Source: CAVVYA01 sp963752345 (GTDB taxonomy: Bacteria; Pseudomonadota; Alphaproteobacteria; SMXQ01). From it: a stretch of 64,000 bases of DNA. The DNA lies in contig CAVVYA010000012.1 in the NCBI GenBank assembly GCA_963752345.1, positions 101,841 through 165,840 on the forward strand. The letters are read 5' to 3'. Every line of letters starts with the position of its first letter. Within the stretch, counting starts at the first letter, position 1. The position numbers and the translations under genes were made by a program. The notes under the pieces are model-generated. The model worked only from the letters and a program-made list of their open reading frames with translations, was not told the origin of the DNA and ran no database searches. This document shows positions 31,924 through 41,498 of the stretch, one piece after another.

Positions 31924-32463
31924 ATAGCAAGACCGCCTTTCGCCGCCCCCTCGAAAAGCAACGACGGGCCGCGCGTCAATGAAGATATCAATGTGCCCAA
32001 TGTCCGCCTCGTCGACGAGGCCGGCGAGATGGTCGGGGTGGTTCCGACCCGACAGGCACTTGAAATGGCTGCAGCCGCTGGACTCGACCTGGTCGAAGTC
32101 GCCGCCGCCGCCGATCCCCCTGTGTGCAAAATCCTCGATTACGGCAAGTTCAAGTTTCAGGAACAGAAGCGTAAGAACGAGGCGCGCAAGAAGCAGAAGG
32201 TCATCGAGGTCAAAGAGATCAAGATGCGTCCTTCGATCGATGACAACGATTACAACGTCAAGATGCGCGCCATTCACCGCTTCCTCGAGGAAGGCGACAA
32301 GGTCAAGATCACCATCCGGTTCCGCGGCCGCGAAATGCTGCATCAGGAACTCGGCATGGTCGTGCTCGACCGGGTCCGCGCGGATTTGGACGAGCGCGCC
32401 AAGATCGAGCAGTTCCCCAAGCTCGAAGGCCGCCAGATGACCATGGTGCTGGTGCCGAAGTAG
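31924..32463 (+). CDS. infC: Translation initiation factor IF-3, ATA start
   Basis: The 179-residue protein has the usual N-terminal domain (NVPNVRLVDEAGEMVGVVPT), linker and C-terminal domain (KVKITIRFRGREMLHQELG). The reading frame is open well beyond the first ATG-free region: GTG at 31993 would remove the conserved NEDIN start. The codon ATA at 31924 stands 6 bases after AGGAG and begins ARPPFAAPSKSNDGPRVNEDIN, as in other alphaproteobacterial IF-3. IF-3 rejects non-canonical starts and so represses its own translation from such codons; E. coli infC uses ATT. The ATA choice fits this autogenous control. Confidence 0.9.
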   Translation: MARPPFAAPSKSNDGPRVNEDINVPNVRLVDEAGEMVGVVPTRQALEMAAAAGLDLVEVAAAADPPVCKILDYGKFKFQEQKRKNEARKKQKVIEVKEIKMRPSIDDNDYNVKMRAIHRFLEEGDKVKITIRFRGREMLHQELGMVVLDRVRADLDERAKIEQFPKLEGRQMTMVLVPK

Positions 32464-32490
32464 CGCTTCGCGCCGCTTCCATCTTACCCG

Positions 32491-32516
32491 CAACGGCGCG
32501 CTTCGGCGCGCCGTTG
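32491..32516 (+). terminator. Strong hairpin after infC
   Basis: CAACGGCGCGC and GCGCGCCGTTG form an 11-bp perfect stem with a TTCG tetraloop, 27 bases after the infC stop. A short T-containing tract (GTCGTTTG) follows. It probably ends the thrS-infC transcript. Confidence 0.72.
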
Positions 32517-32630
32517 TCGTTTGCGCGGGGCCTGTCGTCGTGCCGATGTCATGCGTGTCGGCGAAGACCAAACGCTATAGTGTGCGTAACATCAACCGGG
32601 GAGAGCGTGCCATGAGTTCGGCTGTCGCTG

Positions 32631-33020
32631 ATGGTCTCCTGCCGGATGTTTGTCGTCGTGCCGGCTCTAGTCGGATGCGGGTGGGCCGGCCCGAACACAG
32701 GCTCGCTTGCTGACGTTCCGGTGACCGTGCGGATGACGTCGGGCTTCACCTTCGAGCCGCGACAGGTGCATGTAAAGTCGGGCGGCGTGGTGGAATGGCG
32801 CAACATGTCGATGTTGGCCCATAGCGTGACCGCCGATCCGCGGAAAGATCCGAAGCTCACGGCGCTTCCGGCAGGGGCGGCACCCTTCGACTCCGGCCTC
32901 ATTCCGGCGGGACAGATTTTCCGCCAGACCTTCACGGTGCCGGGCGTCTACCGTTACAAATGCGTGGTTCACGATCGGCAGGGCATGACCGGCGAGATCA
33001 TCGTCGAGCCCCTGAGCTGA
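32631..33020 (+). CDS. Cupredoxin (plastocyanin-like) copper protein
   Basis: The 129-residue protein has a blue-copper core with ligands His in MLAHSVTAD and Cys, His and Met in YKCVVHDRQGM. PVTVRMTSGFTFEPRQVHVKSG is the first strand. An N-terminal hydrophobic stretch with VGC may be a lipoprotein signal. The best ribosome-binding site (GGGGAGAG) lies before an ATG at 32612 in a different frame, so the start may be 32612 with an indel near 32620-32640. It is probably a periplasmic electron carrier or copper-binding protein. It converges with the ABC importer genes. Confidence 0.75.
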   Translation: MVSCRMFVVVPALVGCGWAGPNTGSLADVPVTVRMTSGFTFEPRQVHVKSGGVVEWRNMSMLAHSVTADPRKDPKLTALPAGAAPFDSGLIPAGQIFRQTFTVPGVYRYKCVVHDRQGMTGEIIVEPLS

Positions 33021-33038
33021 CTGGCTACTTGCTGACGG

Positions 33039-33884
33039 CTACTTGCGCGCCGCGTTCTCGCTTTCGCTCATGCCGCGCAACGCTTCCTCGCGCAGCAATT
33101 GCCAGATGCGTGCCACATAAGCCCCGAATGCCGGCGTCGCGATGATCTCCGAGGTGCGCGGGCGCGGCAGGTCGATGGTGATGGTTTCCTTGATGCGCCC
33201 GGGCCGGAAGGTCATGACCACGACGCGGTCGGCAAGCTGCACCGCCTCCGTGATGTTGTGGGTGATCAAGAGCGTCGTTTGTTCGAGCTCGCGCCAGATC
33301 TGCAGGATCTTGTCGCCGAGCAGCATGCGCGTCTGTTCGTCGAGCGCGCCGAACGGCTCGTCCATCAGCAGGATTTTCGGCTCGTAGGCGAGCGTGCGGG
33401 CGATCGCCGTTCGCTGTTTCATGCCGCCCGACAACTCGGCCGGATAGCGGTCCTCGAAACCGTCGAGCCCGACCAGGCGCACGAAGTGGCGCGCGCGCTC
33501 CTCGCGTTCCTTCTTCGCCATGCCGGCGATTTCCAGGGGAAACATGACGTTCTGCAGCGTCGTGCGCCATGGGAAGGTGGATTCTTCCTGGAACACCATG
33601 CCGATGTCGGAATGGCCGCCGCGCACCGGCTGGCCGGCGATCAGCACCTCGCCGTCGAAATCCGCGACCAGTCCGCCGATGACGCCGAACAGCGTGGTCT
33701 TGCCGCATCCCGACGGCCCGATCACCGCGACGAACTCGCCTTGATGGACATCGAGCGACACGCCGTCGAGCGCCTTGACCGCGGCGCCGCTGGTCACCGC
33801 GAAGGTCTTCGACACATCGCGCACCGCGAGCAGGCTCGCCGCGCGGTCGGGCATTCCGCTATCCGTGGGCCGCAACTGTTTCAT
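33039..33884 (-). CDS. ABC transporter ATP-binding protein, nitrate/sulfonate/taurine type
   Basis: The 281-residue ATPase has Walker A GPSGCGKTT, Q-loop MVFQEESTFPWRT, signature LSGGMKQR, Walker B ILLMDEPFGALDEQT and H-loop LITHNITEAV. The ESTFPW and FGALDE segments are typical of the SsuB/TauB/NrtD subgroup. Its start overlaps the upstream permease stop by 4 bases (ATGA). It drives the importer encoded by the three genes upstream. Confidence 0.92.
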   Translation of the reverse strand: MKQLRPTDSGMPDRAASLLAVRDVSKTFAVTSGAAVKALDGVSLDVHQGEFVAVIGPSGCGKTTLFGVIGGLVADFDGEVLIAGQPVRGGHSDIGMVFQEESTFPWRTTLQNVMFPLEIAGMAKKEREERARHFVRLVGLDGFEDRYPAELSGGMKQRTAIARTLAYEPKILLMDEPFGALDEQTRMLLGDKILQIWRELEQTTLLITHNITEAVQLADRVVVMTFRPGRIKETITIDLPRPRTSEIIATPAFGAYVARIWQLLREEALRGMSESENAARK

Positions 33885-34678
33885 GGCCTGACACTGCGCG
33901 CCTGGCGCCGGTTGAGCCGCGTCATGGCTTCGTTGGCCAGCACGGCGAGGGCGAAGATGATCAAAAGTACCGCATACATGTCGGCGATCTGGAAGGTGTT
34001 GTAGTGCTGGATGGCGAGGAAGCCCAGGCCACGGTTCGACAGCTTCACCTCGCCGAGCAGCACGCCGATGATGGCGACGCCCAGGCCCAGCCGCATGCCG
34101 GAGATGATCGGCACCACCAGGGCGGGCAGATAGATCATGCGCACCATCTGCCACCGGGATGCCTTGAAGTTGCGCCCGACGCGGATCAGCACCGGATTGA
34201 TCGTCAGCATCCCCGCCGTCGTCGAGATCGCGATCGGAAAGAAAGCCGACAGCGCGCCCATGGCGATCTTCGAGCCTTCGTGGATGCCGAACAGGATCAT
34301 CAGGATCGGCAGGAAGATGATCTTGGGCGCGGGCGCCAGATATTGCACGAAGGGCTCGGCCACTTTTCCGGTGAATTTGCGCGCGCCGAACAGGATCCCG
34401 AGCCCGATCCCGATGACGAGCGCGATGGCGAATCCGGCGGCCACCTCCATCGCCGTGGTCGCGAGGTGCTGGTAGAACGACGCTTCGGACAATTGGCGCA
34501 CCACCGCCTGCGCCACCTTGACCGAGGAGGGGATGACGTCCTTGTAGAACAGGCCGGAATGGGCGAGCGCCTCCCACACCGCGACGACCACGACGATCGT
34601 CACCAGCCGCACGCGCAGCAGCGGGCGATTGAATAGGTTTGCCGCGCTGCCGGGCGCGGGCGTTACAGCCGTTGCCAT
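33881..34678 (-). CDS. ABC transporter permease, SsuC/TauC type (first of two)
   Basis: The 265-residue protein has about six membrane helices and the BPD-type loop MLTINPVLIRVGRNFKASRWQMV just before GMRLGLGVAIIGVLLGEV. It overlaps the second permease by 16 bases and the ATPase by 4. The two permeases differ clearly in sequence, so the importer may use a heterodimeric channel. Confidence 0.9.
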   Translation of the reverse strand: MATAVTPAPGSAANLFNRPLLRVRLVTIVVVVAVWEALAHSGLFYKDVIPSSVKVAQAVVRQLSEASFYQHLATTAMEVAAGFAIALVIGIGLGILFGARKFTGKVAEPFVQYLAPAPKIIFLPILMILFGIHEGSKIAMGALSAFFPIAISTTAGMLTINPVLIRVGRNFKASRWQMVRMIYLPALVVPIISGMRLGLGVAIIGVLLGEVKLSNRGLGFLAIQHYNTFQIADMYAVLLIIFALAVLANEAMTRLNRRQARSVRP

Positions 34679-35400
34679 CGCTCGATCCGCCCGATCAGCC
34701 AGAAGAACACCACGCTCACGGTAATCACGAAGGCGATGGCGCCGTACATGCCGGCGATGTCGTAGCGCTCGTGGGTTTCCGCCACCAACTGCCCGAGCCC
34801 GCCGAAATCGATCAGGAATTCGATGCCGACGATATTGATCAGGCTGTAGATCAGGCCGAGCCTGACTCCCGTGAAGATGGTCGGCGTCGCCGCCGGGAAC
34901 ATCACCTTCCAGAACACCTGCCGCTCGCTCAGGTTGAAGGTGCGGCCGACGTTGACCAGCACGCGCGGCACGCCGAGCAGCGCCTCGCGGGTCTTGAGCA
35001 CGATGGGAATGATGCCGGCGATGAAACCGATGACGATGATGGTCCAGGCATTGCGCCCGAAGATCACCAGGAACAGCGGATAGAGCAGGATGAGCGGCGC
35101 CGAGAACAAGGCGCCGAGCCAGGCCTCGTAGGCGTCGCCGAGCAACCGCTTGCGATAGAGCAGCCAGCCGAGCGGCACGCCGACCGCCACCGCCGCGCCG
35201 GTCGCCGCCAGGCACATGCCGAAGGTGGCGAAGAAGCGCCGCAGCAGATGGTCCTCCGCGAACAGCCGCAGGGTCGATTCCACCACGGCGCTGGGCGGCG
35301 CCAGCACGAAGGGCGAGACCAGACCGCCGCGCACCGCGGCCTCCGCCGCCGCCAGCAGCAGGGCCAGGACCGCAAGGCTGGCGAGGCCTGTCTTGCTCAT
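34663..35400 (-). CDS. ABC transporter permease, SsuC/TauC type (second of two)
   Basis: The 245-residue membrane protein has a long N-terminal hydrophobic stretch and the permease loop LVNVGRTFNLSERQVFWKVM followed by VRLGLIYSLINIVGIEFLI. It starts 35 bases after the solute-binding protein gene and overlaps the next permease, so the four genes form one operon. Confidence 0.9.
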   Translation of the reverse strand: MSKTGLASLAVLALLLAAAEAAVRGGLVSPFVLAPPSAVVESTLRLFAEDHLLRRFFATFGMCLAATGAAVAVGVPLGWLLYRKRLLGDAYEAWLGALFSAPLILLYPLFLVIFGRNAWTIIVIGFIAGIIPIVLKTREALLGVPRVLVNVGRTFNLSERQVFWKVMFPAATPTIFTGVRLGLIYSLINIVGIEFLIDFGGLGQLVAETHERYDIAGMYGAIAFVITVSVVFFWLIGRIERWQRL

Positions 35401-35435
35401 GGGTGAAGCCCGCGCCGGACTCGCCTGGTCGTCCC

Positions 35436-36410
35436 TCAGCCCTTCGGCTGGTAGACGATGTCGATCATCTCGTCCATCTGCTGCTTGGTCATCGGCTCGC
35501 GGATGCGCTTGAACTCGATAGCTTCCTTCATGGTCGCTTCGAGACCGCCGATCGGCGCCAGGCGAAGGGTCGACTTGGGATAAAACTGGTCGCGCGCCTG
35601 CTTGGCCTGCGCCATCGTCACCTTGTTCATTTCGGCGAAGGGCTTCAGCACCTCGTCGCTGCTATAGGCCCAATTGATGGTTTCCTCGTAGGCCATCAGG
35701 AAGCGCCGCGCCACGTCGCGCTTGCTCTTGAGGAAATTGAGGTTGGCGACGTTCACCCGCACGGTCTGGTCGGCGACGCCCGGCACATCGTTGCCCTTGC
35801 CGACCACGACGATGGCGCCTGCCTCGATCTGGTCGAAGCCGAGTGGCGGCACCGACCAGCCGATATCGATCTGGCCCGACATGACCTGGGTCAGGGTCGC
35901 CGGCGGGGCGCCGCTGGCGATGAACTCGGCCTTGACGCCGGCCGCCGCCGCGAGCGACTGGCTGAGCAGATGGGTCGACGAGCCGGGCCGCGAGTAACCG
36001 ACCTTCTTGCCGTTCCAGTCCTTGACCGTTTTGATTCCGCTTTTCGTGGTGGCGTACCAGTAGATGTCCGGCGAACCGGTCATCTGGGCGCTGATGATGC
36101 GGATCGGCGCCTTCTGGGCATGGGCGCCGAGCACGCCGAGCGTGCCGGTGGCGATGCCGATGTCGAGGGCGCCCGAGATCACGGCCTGCTGGGTATCGGC
36201 GCCGCCCGCCGTCCAGCTGATATCGAGCTCGATGCCGTGTTTGGCGAAGATGCCTTTGTCGGCGCCGAACTGCACCAGCGTGGTGTCCCAGGCGCCGCGC
36301 TGGCTGCTGGCGAGCTTGACCTTGTCGGCGGCGAGCGCCGCGCTGGCGAGCGACAGCATGGTGACGGCGGTAATGGCAAAGAGGGCGCACGAATGACGTT
36401 TGGCGGTCAT
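35436..36410 (-). CDS. ABC transporter substrate-binding protein, NMT1/SsuA/TauA type
   Basis: The 324-residue protein starts at the ATG at 36410 behind GGGAGA and has a signal peptide (ALFAITAVTMLSLASAALAA). The fold pattern KLASSQRGAWDTTLVQFGADKGIF, GIATGTLGVLGAH and VGYSRPGSSTHLLS matches the NMT1/THI5-like periplasmic binding family, whose ligands include sulfonates, nitrate, pyrimidines and aromatics. The ligand here cannot be told. It is first in the importer operon. Confidence 0.88.
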   Translation of the reverse strand: MTAKRHSCALFAITAVTMLSLASAALAADKVKLASSQRGAWDTTLVQFGADKGIFAKHGIELDISWTAGGADTQQAVISGALDIGIATGTLGVLGAHAQKAPIRIISAQMTGSPDIYWYATTKSGIKTVKDWNGKKVGYSRPGSSTHLLSQSLAAAAGVKAEFIASGAPPATLTQVMSGQIDIGWSVPPLGFDQIEAGAIVVVGKGNDVPGVADQTVRVNVANLNFLKSKRDVARRFLMAYEETINWAYSSDEVLKPFAEMNKVTMAQAKQARDQFYPKSTLRLAPIGGLEATMKEAIEFKRIREPMTKQQMDEMIDIVYQPKG

Positions 36411-36615
36411 GGTCCCGGTCTCCCTGATGAATATGGCCAACGGCGCTTGCCCCAGTGACTCGGGGGTGTTTTTCGTCGCTCGGCCGTTGGCGGCTCCCTT
36501 GTGGCGGCAGCCTAGCAGCCGGGCCGCGGCAAAACAACGGCGAGGCGCTCGCCAATCGTCGGTCAGACTGGTATAAGCTGCTGAAAAGGCCGGAAACTTC
36601 GTCCGGACGGCGGCC
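36411..36615. other. Divergent spacer between the importer operon and rpmI
   Basis: No gene is seen. It must hold the minus-strand promoter for the importer. I cannot pick a convincing one. The plus-strand promoter of rpmI follows immediately. Confidence 0.4.
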
Positions 36616-36644
36616 TTGCATTTGGCCAGGCGAGTCGGTATAAC
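36616..36644 (+). promoter_or_regulatory. Candidate sigma-70 promoter of rpmI-rplT-pheST
   Basis: TTGCAT (36616-36621) and TATAAC (36639-36644) are separated by exactly 17 bases, each matching the consensus at five positions or nearly so. It leaves a leader of about 160 bases before rpmI, with room for L20-type autogenous control. Confidence 0.6.
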
Positions 36645-36810
36645 CCCTGCCTCGGCCGGGTCGGCCGCGCGCGTGCGGCCGCCGGTCGCATGAGCGCGCC
36701 AGCGGATCCGCCGGCGGGTTCGCCGCCTCCCCACAGGCCGGATTCGTTATTTTCAGCCGATTATGATTTTTGGGCTCGATGCAGGCAGCGTCTGGCCATA
36801 TGAGGACAAC

Positions 36811-37011
36811 ATGCCGAAACTGAAGTCCAAGAGCGGCGCCAAGAAGCGTTTCAAAGTGACCGCCACCGGCAAGGTCGTCGCAGGCCACGCCCTGAAGCGC
36901 CACGGTCTGCGCAAGCGCAGCCAGAAGATGAAGCGCTCCGCGCGCGGCACCAAGGTGCTGCAGTACGGCGATGCGCGCCTGATTAAAGATTTCTTCCTGC
37001 CTTACGCCTAA
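36811..37011 (+). CDS. rpmI: Ribosomal protein bL35
   Basis: The 66-residue basic protein begins MPKLKSKSGAKKRFKVTATG and contains KRHGLRKRSQKMKR, a standard bL35. An upstream in-frame ATG at 36763 would add 16 residues not found in the family. rplT begins 11 bases later. Confidence 0.97.
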   Translation: MPKLKSKSGAKKRFKVTATGKVVAGHALKRHGLRKRSQKMKRSARGTKVLQYGDARLIKDFFLPYA

Positions 37012-37022
37012 GGAGTCGACCG

Positions 37023-37388
37023 ATGGCTCGCGTCAAACGCGGTGTTACCACCCATGCCCGCCATAAGAAAATTATCGATATGGCCAGCGGCTACCGCGGC
37101 CGTGGCGGCACCAATTTCCGCATCGCGATCGAGAAGGTCGAAAAGGGGCTGCAATATGCCTATCGCGACCGGCGCAACAAGAAGCGCGATTTCCGCAGCC
37201 TGTGGATCCAGCGCATCAATGCCGCCGCGCGCATGAACGGCCTGACCTACGCGCAGTTCATCGACGGTCTCAAGAAGGGCGGCGTCGATCTCGACCGCAA
37301 GGTGCTGTCCGATATCGCCGTGCGCAATCCCGAGTCGTTTGCCGAGTTGGTCAACCACGCGCGGGCTGCCCTCGTCAAGGCCGCCTGA
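37023..37388 (+). CDS. rplT: Ribosomal protein bL20
   Basis: The 121-residue protein begins MARVKRGVTTHARHKKIID and carries the RNA-binding stretch YRDRRNKKRDFRSLWIQRINA. It is needed for early 50S assembly and in other bacteria represses its own operon by binding the leader. The order rpmI-rplT-pheS-pheT is conserved. Confidence 0.97.
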   Translation: MARVKRGVTTHARHKKIIDMASGYRGRGGTNFRIAIEKVEKGLQYAYRDRRNKKRDFRSLWIQRINAAARMNGLTYAQFIDGLKKGGVDLDRKVLSDIAVRNPESFAELVNHARAALVKAA

Positions 37389-37421
37389 AAACCACACACG
37401 GCTTTCAGGTTTGATTGAACA

Positions 37422-37453
37422 GGGGCTGTCCGCCGGACGGCCCCTTTTGTTTT
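37422..37453 (+). terminator. Intrinsic terminator or attenuator between rplT and pheS
   Basis: GGGGC-T-GTCC and GGAC-G-GCCCC pair around a GCC loop (37422-37444), followed by TTTTGTTTT. The T-run makes it a standard factor-independent terminator. In E. coli pheST is controlled by attenuation at the same place; I see no Phe-rich leader peptide here. Confidence 0.75.
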
Positions 37454-37471
37454 GAACGGATCTAACGTCGC

Positions 37472-38566
<1,095 letters not shown>

Positions 38567-38570
<4 letters not shown>

Positions 38571-40970
38571 AATTCACCTTCGCCTGGCTCAAGGACCATC
38601 TCGATACCGATCGCCCGCTCGACGACATCGTGCAGGGCCTGACCGCGCTCGGCCTCGAGGTCGAAGGCATCGAGGACCGCGCGAAGAGTCTCGCGCCCTT
38701 CATCGTCGGCCATGTGATTTCGGCCGACAAGCATCCCAATGCCGACCGGCTGCGCGTCTGCGTCGTCGACACCGGCACGGACAAGATCCAGGTCGTGTGC
38801 GGTGCGCCCAACGCGCACGCCGGCATGAAGGGCGTGTTCGCGCCCGCCGGCACGCATATCCCCGGTACCGGCGTCGATCTCAAGAAGGGCGTCATCCGCG
38901 GCGTCGAAAGCGCCGGCATGCTGTGCTCGGCGCGCGAGCTGGGCCTCGGCGAGGATCACGACGGCATCATCGAATTGCCGGCCGATGCCCGGGTCGGCCA
39001 GTCGGCAGCCGCCGTTCTCGGCGTCGGCGATCCGGTGATCGACGTCTCGATCACGCCCAACCGCGGCGATTGCCTCGGCGTGCACGGCATCGCGCGCGAT
39101 CTCGCCGCCGCCGGCTATGGCACGCTCAAGCCGCTGCCCGCCGACGCGGTGCCCGGCCAGTTCAAGAGCCCGGTCGACGGTCACGCTGCGCCTGCCGGGC
39201 GAGGCGGCCTCCGCCTGTCCGGTGTTCGTCTCCCGCGTCATCCGCAACGTGAAGAACGGCCCGAGCCCGGAGTGGCTGCAGAAGCGGCTGCTCGCCGTCG
39301 GCCTGCGGCCGATCTCGGCGCTGGTCGACATCACCAACTTCTTCGCCATCGACCGCGCCCGCCCGCTCCATGTGTTCGATGCGGATACCCTCGCCGGTCA
39401 TCTCCATGTCCGCCTGTCGCGCCACGGCGAGCGGCTCGCCGCGCTCAACGGCAAGAGCTACGAGCTCGACGACGCCATGACCGTGATCGCCGACGACGAC
39501 GGCGTGCTCAGCCTGGGCGGCGTCATCGGCGGCGAATCGTCGGGCTGCACCGAGGCGACCCGCACCGTGGTGCTCGAATCCGCCATGTTCGATCCGCTGC
39601 GCACCGCGGCGACCGGGCGCAAGCTCGCCATCGAATCCGACGCGCGCTACCGGTTCGAGCGCTGGGTCGATCCGGCCAGCACGATTCCCGGATTGGAAGC
39701 GGCGACCCAGATGATCCTCGATCTGTGCGGCGGCGAGGCGAGCGATCCGGTGATCGCCGGCGCGGTGCCCGACACGACCCGCCAGGTCACGCTCCGGCCC
39801 GACCGCGTCCATCACCTGGGCGGCATCGATCTGCCGCTCGACGACAGCGCGCGGATCCTGCGCGCGCTCGGCTTCACGGTCGAGCAGGGCACGGACGGCC
39901 TGCGCACGGTGACGCCGACCTGGCGCAACGACATTTCGATGGAAGCCGACCTCGTCGAGGAAATCCTCCGCGTCAACGGCTACGACAAGATCCCGCCGGC
40001 GCCGTTCGTCCGCCTGTCGGCCATGCCGCGCCCGGTGATGAGCGCGGCCCAGCGTCGCGGCCGGGACGCCAAGCGCGCGCTCGCGGCGCGCGGGCTGCAC
40101 GAGGCGGTGACCTATTCCTTCACGGCGGAACATCTCGCCGCCTTGTTCGCCGAGATCAACCCGCGGCTGCGGCTCGCCAATCCGATCAGCGCCGATCTCT
40201 CGGTGATGCGGCCGACGCCGGTCGTGCCGCTGCTCGCCGCCGCGGCGCGCAATGCGGCGCGCGGTTCCGCCAGCCATGGGCTGTTCGAAGTGGGCCCCGC
40301 CTATCGCGACGACACCGCCGCCGGGCAATTGCTCGCCGCCGCGGGGTTGCGCACCGGCGAAAGCGGCCCGCGTCATTGGCTGGCGCGCCCGCGCGCCGTC
40401 GATGCGTTCGACGCCAAGGCCGACGCCATCGCGGCGCTCGCGGCGGCCGGCGCGCCGATCGGCTCGCTCCAGGTCACGGCGGATGCGCCCAAATGGTTTC
40501 ACCCGGGACGCTCGGGCACCTTCCGCCTCGGGCCGCAGACGGCGCTCGCCCATTTCGGCGAAGTGCATCCGGCCGTGCTGCGCGCCTTCGACATCAAGGG
40601 GCCGGTCGTCGCGTTCGAGGCCTATCTCAACTTGGTGCCGGCGCCCAAGGGAAGGCCGCGCGGCCGGGGCGCCTACAATCCGTCGCCGTTCCAGGCGGTC
40701 GAGCGCGATTTCGCCTTCCTGGTGGATGCCTCGGTGAGCGCCGAGACGATCCTGCGCGCCGCGCGCGGCGCCGACAAGCAACTCATCGAAGACGTCACCG
40801 TGTTCGACGTCTACGAGGGCAAGGGCGTCGAGCCGGGCAAGAAGTCGGTCGCGATTTCCGTGCGGCTGCAGCCGACCAATGCGACGCTGACCGACGCGGA
40901 GATCGAAGCGGTGGCCAACAAGATCGTCGCCAATGTCGCCAAATCGACCGGCGGGTCGTTGCGCGCCTAG
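38567..40970 (+). CDS. pheT: Phenylalanyl-tRNA synthetase beta subunit (one frameshift)
   Basis: The subunit begins MKFTFAWLKDHLDTD and has the tRNA-binding-like domain (LAPFIVGHVISADKHPNADRL), the B3/B4 editing domain (LVDITNFFAIDRARPLHVFD), B5, the inactive synthetase-like core and a C-terminal ferredoxin-fold anticodon domain ending in NATLTDAEIEAVANKIV. The frame changes near 39185, after GQFKSPVDG. Total length is about 800 residues, as expected. The alpha2-beta2 enzyme charges tRNA-Phe. Confidence 0.94.
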
Positions 40971-40989
40971 CGCTTACGTGTGATCAAGC

Positions 40990-41019
40990 AAAAAAGCCCG
41001 GGTAACCCCGGGCTTTTTT
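40990..41019. terminator. Bidirectional intrinsic terminator
   Basis: GCCCGGG (40996-41002) and CCCGGGC (41007-41013) form a stem around TAAC, flanked by six A on the left and six T on the right. It can stop pheT on the plus strand and the VOC gene on the minus strand. Confidence 0.92.
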
Positions 41020-41035
41020 CGTCGAAGCACATGAC

Positions 41036-41459
41036 TCACTTCGCGAACAGTTGCGCCATATCCTTGAAGGCCTTGAACTCGAGCGCGTTGCCGGCGGGGT
41101 CGAGGAAGAACATGGTGGCCTGCTCGCCGGGCTGGCCCTTGAAGCGGATGGTCGGCTCGATGACGAAATTGACGCCATGGTCGCGCAGGCGCTTGGCCAG
41201 CGCCTCCCATTTGTCCATCGTCAGCACGACGCCGAAGTGGGGCACTGGCACGTCGTGGCCGTCGACCGGGTTGTGGTGCAGGTCCTTACGTGCGCCCGGT
41301 TGTAGGTGGGCGACGATCTGGTGGCCGAACAGGTCGAAATCGATCCAGTCCGGCGCGCTGCGGCCTTCGGGGCATTGCAGCACCGTGCCGTAGAACTGCC
41401 GCGCGGCCGCGAGGTCGTCGACCGGGAAGGCGATAGTGGAACGGGGTCAGGCTGGTCAT
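41036..41459 (-). CDS. VOC-family (glyoxalase/dioxygenase-like) protein (one frameshift)
   Basis: The vicinal-oxygen-chelate fold is recognised from two beta-alpha-beta-beta-beta repeats: AFPVDDLAAARQFYGTVLQC in the first and VPHFGVVLTMDKWEALAKRL in the second, with DPAGNALEFKAF near the end carrying the usual metal-ligand Glu. The start MTSLTPFH at 41459 is in another frame; the break is near 41435. About 140 residues in total. The substrate is not visible. Confidence 0.8.
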
Positions 41460-41498
41460 GGGAATCTCCGGGGAAACACGATCTGAATTGGCGGCAGC

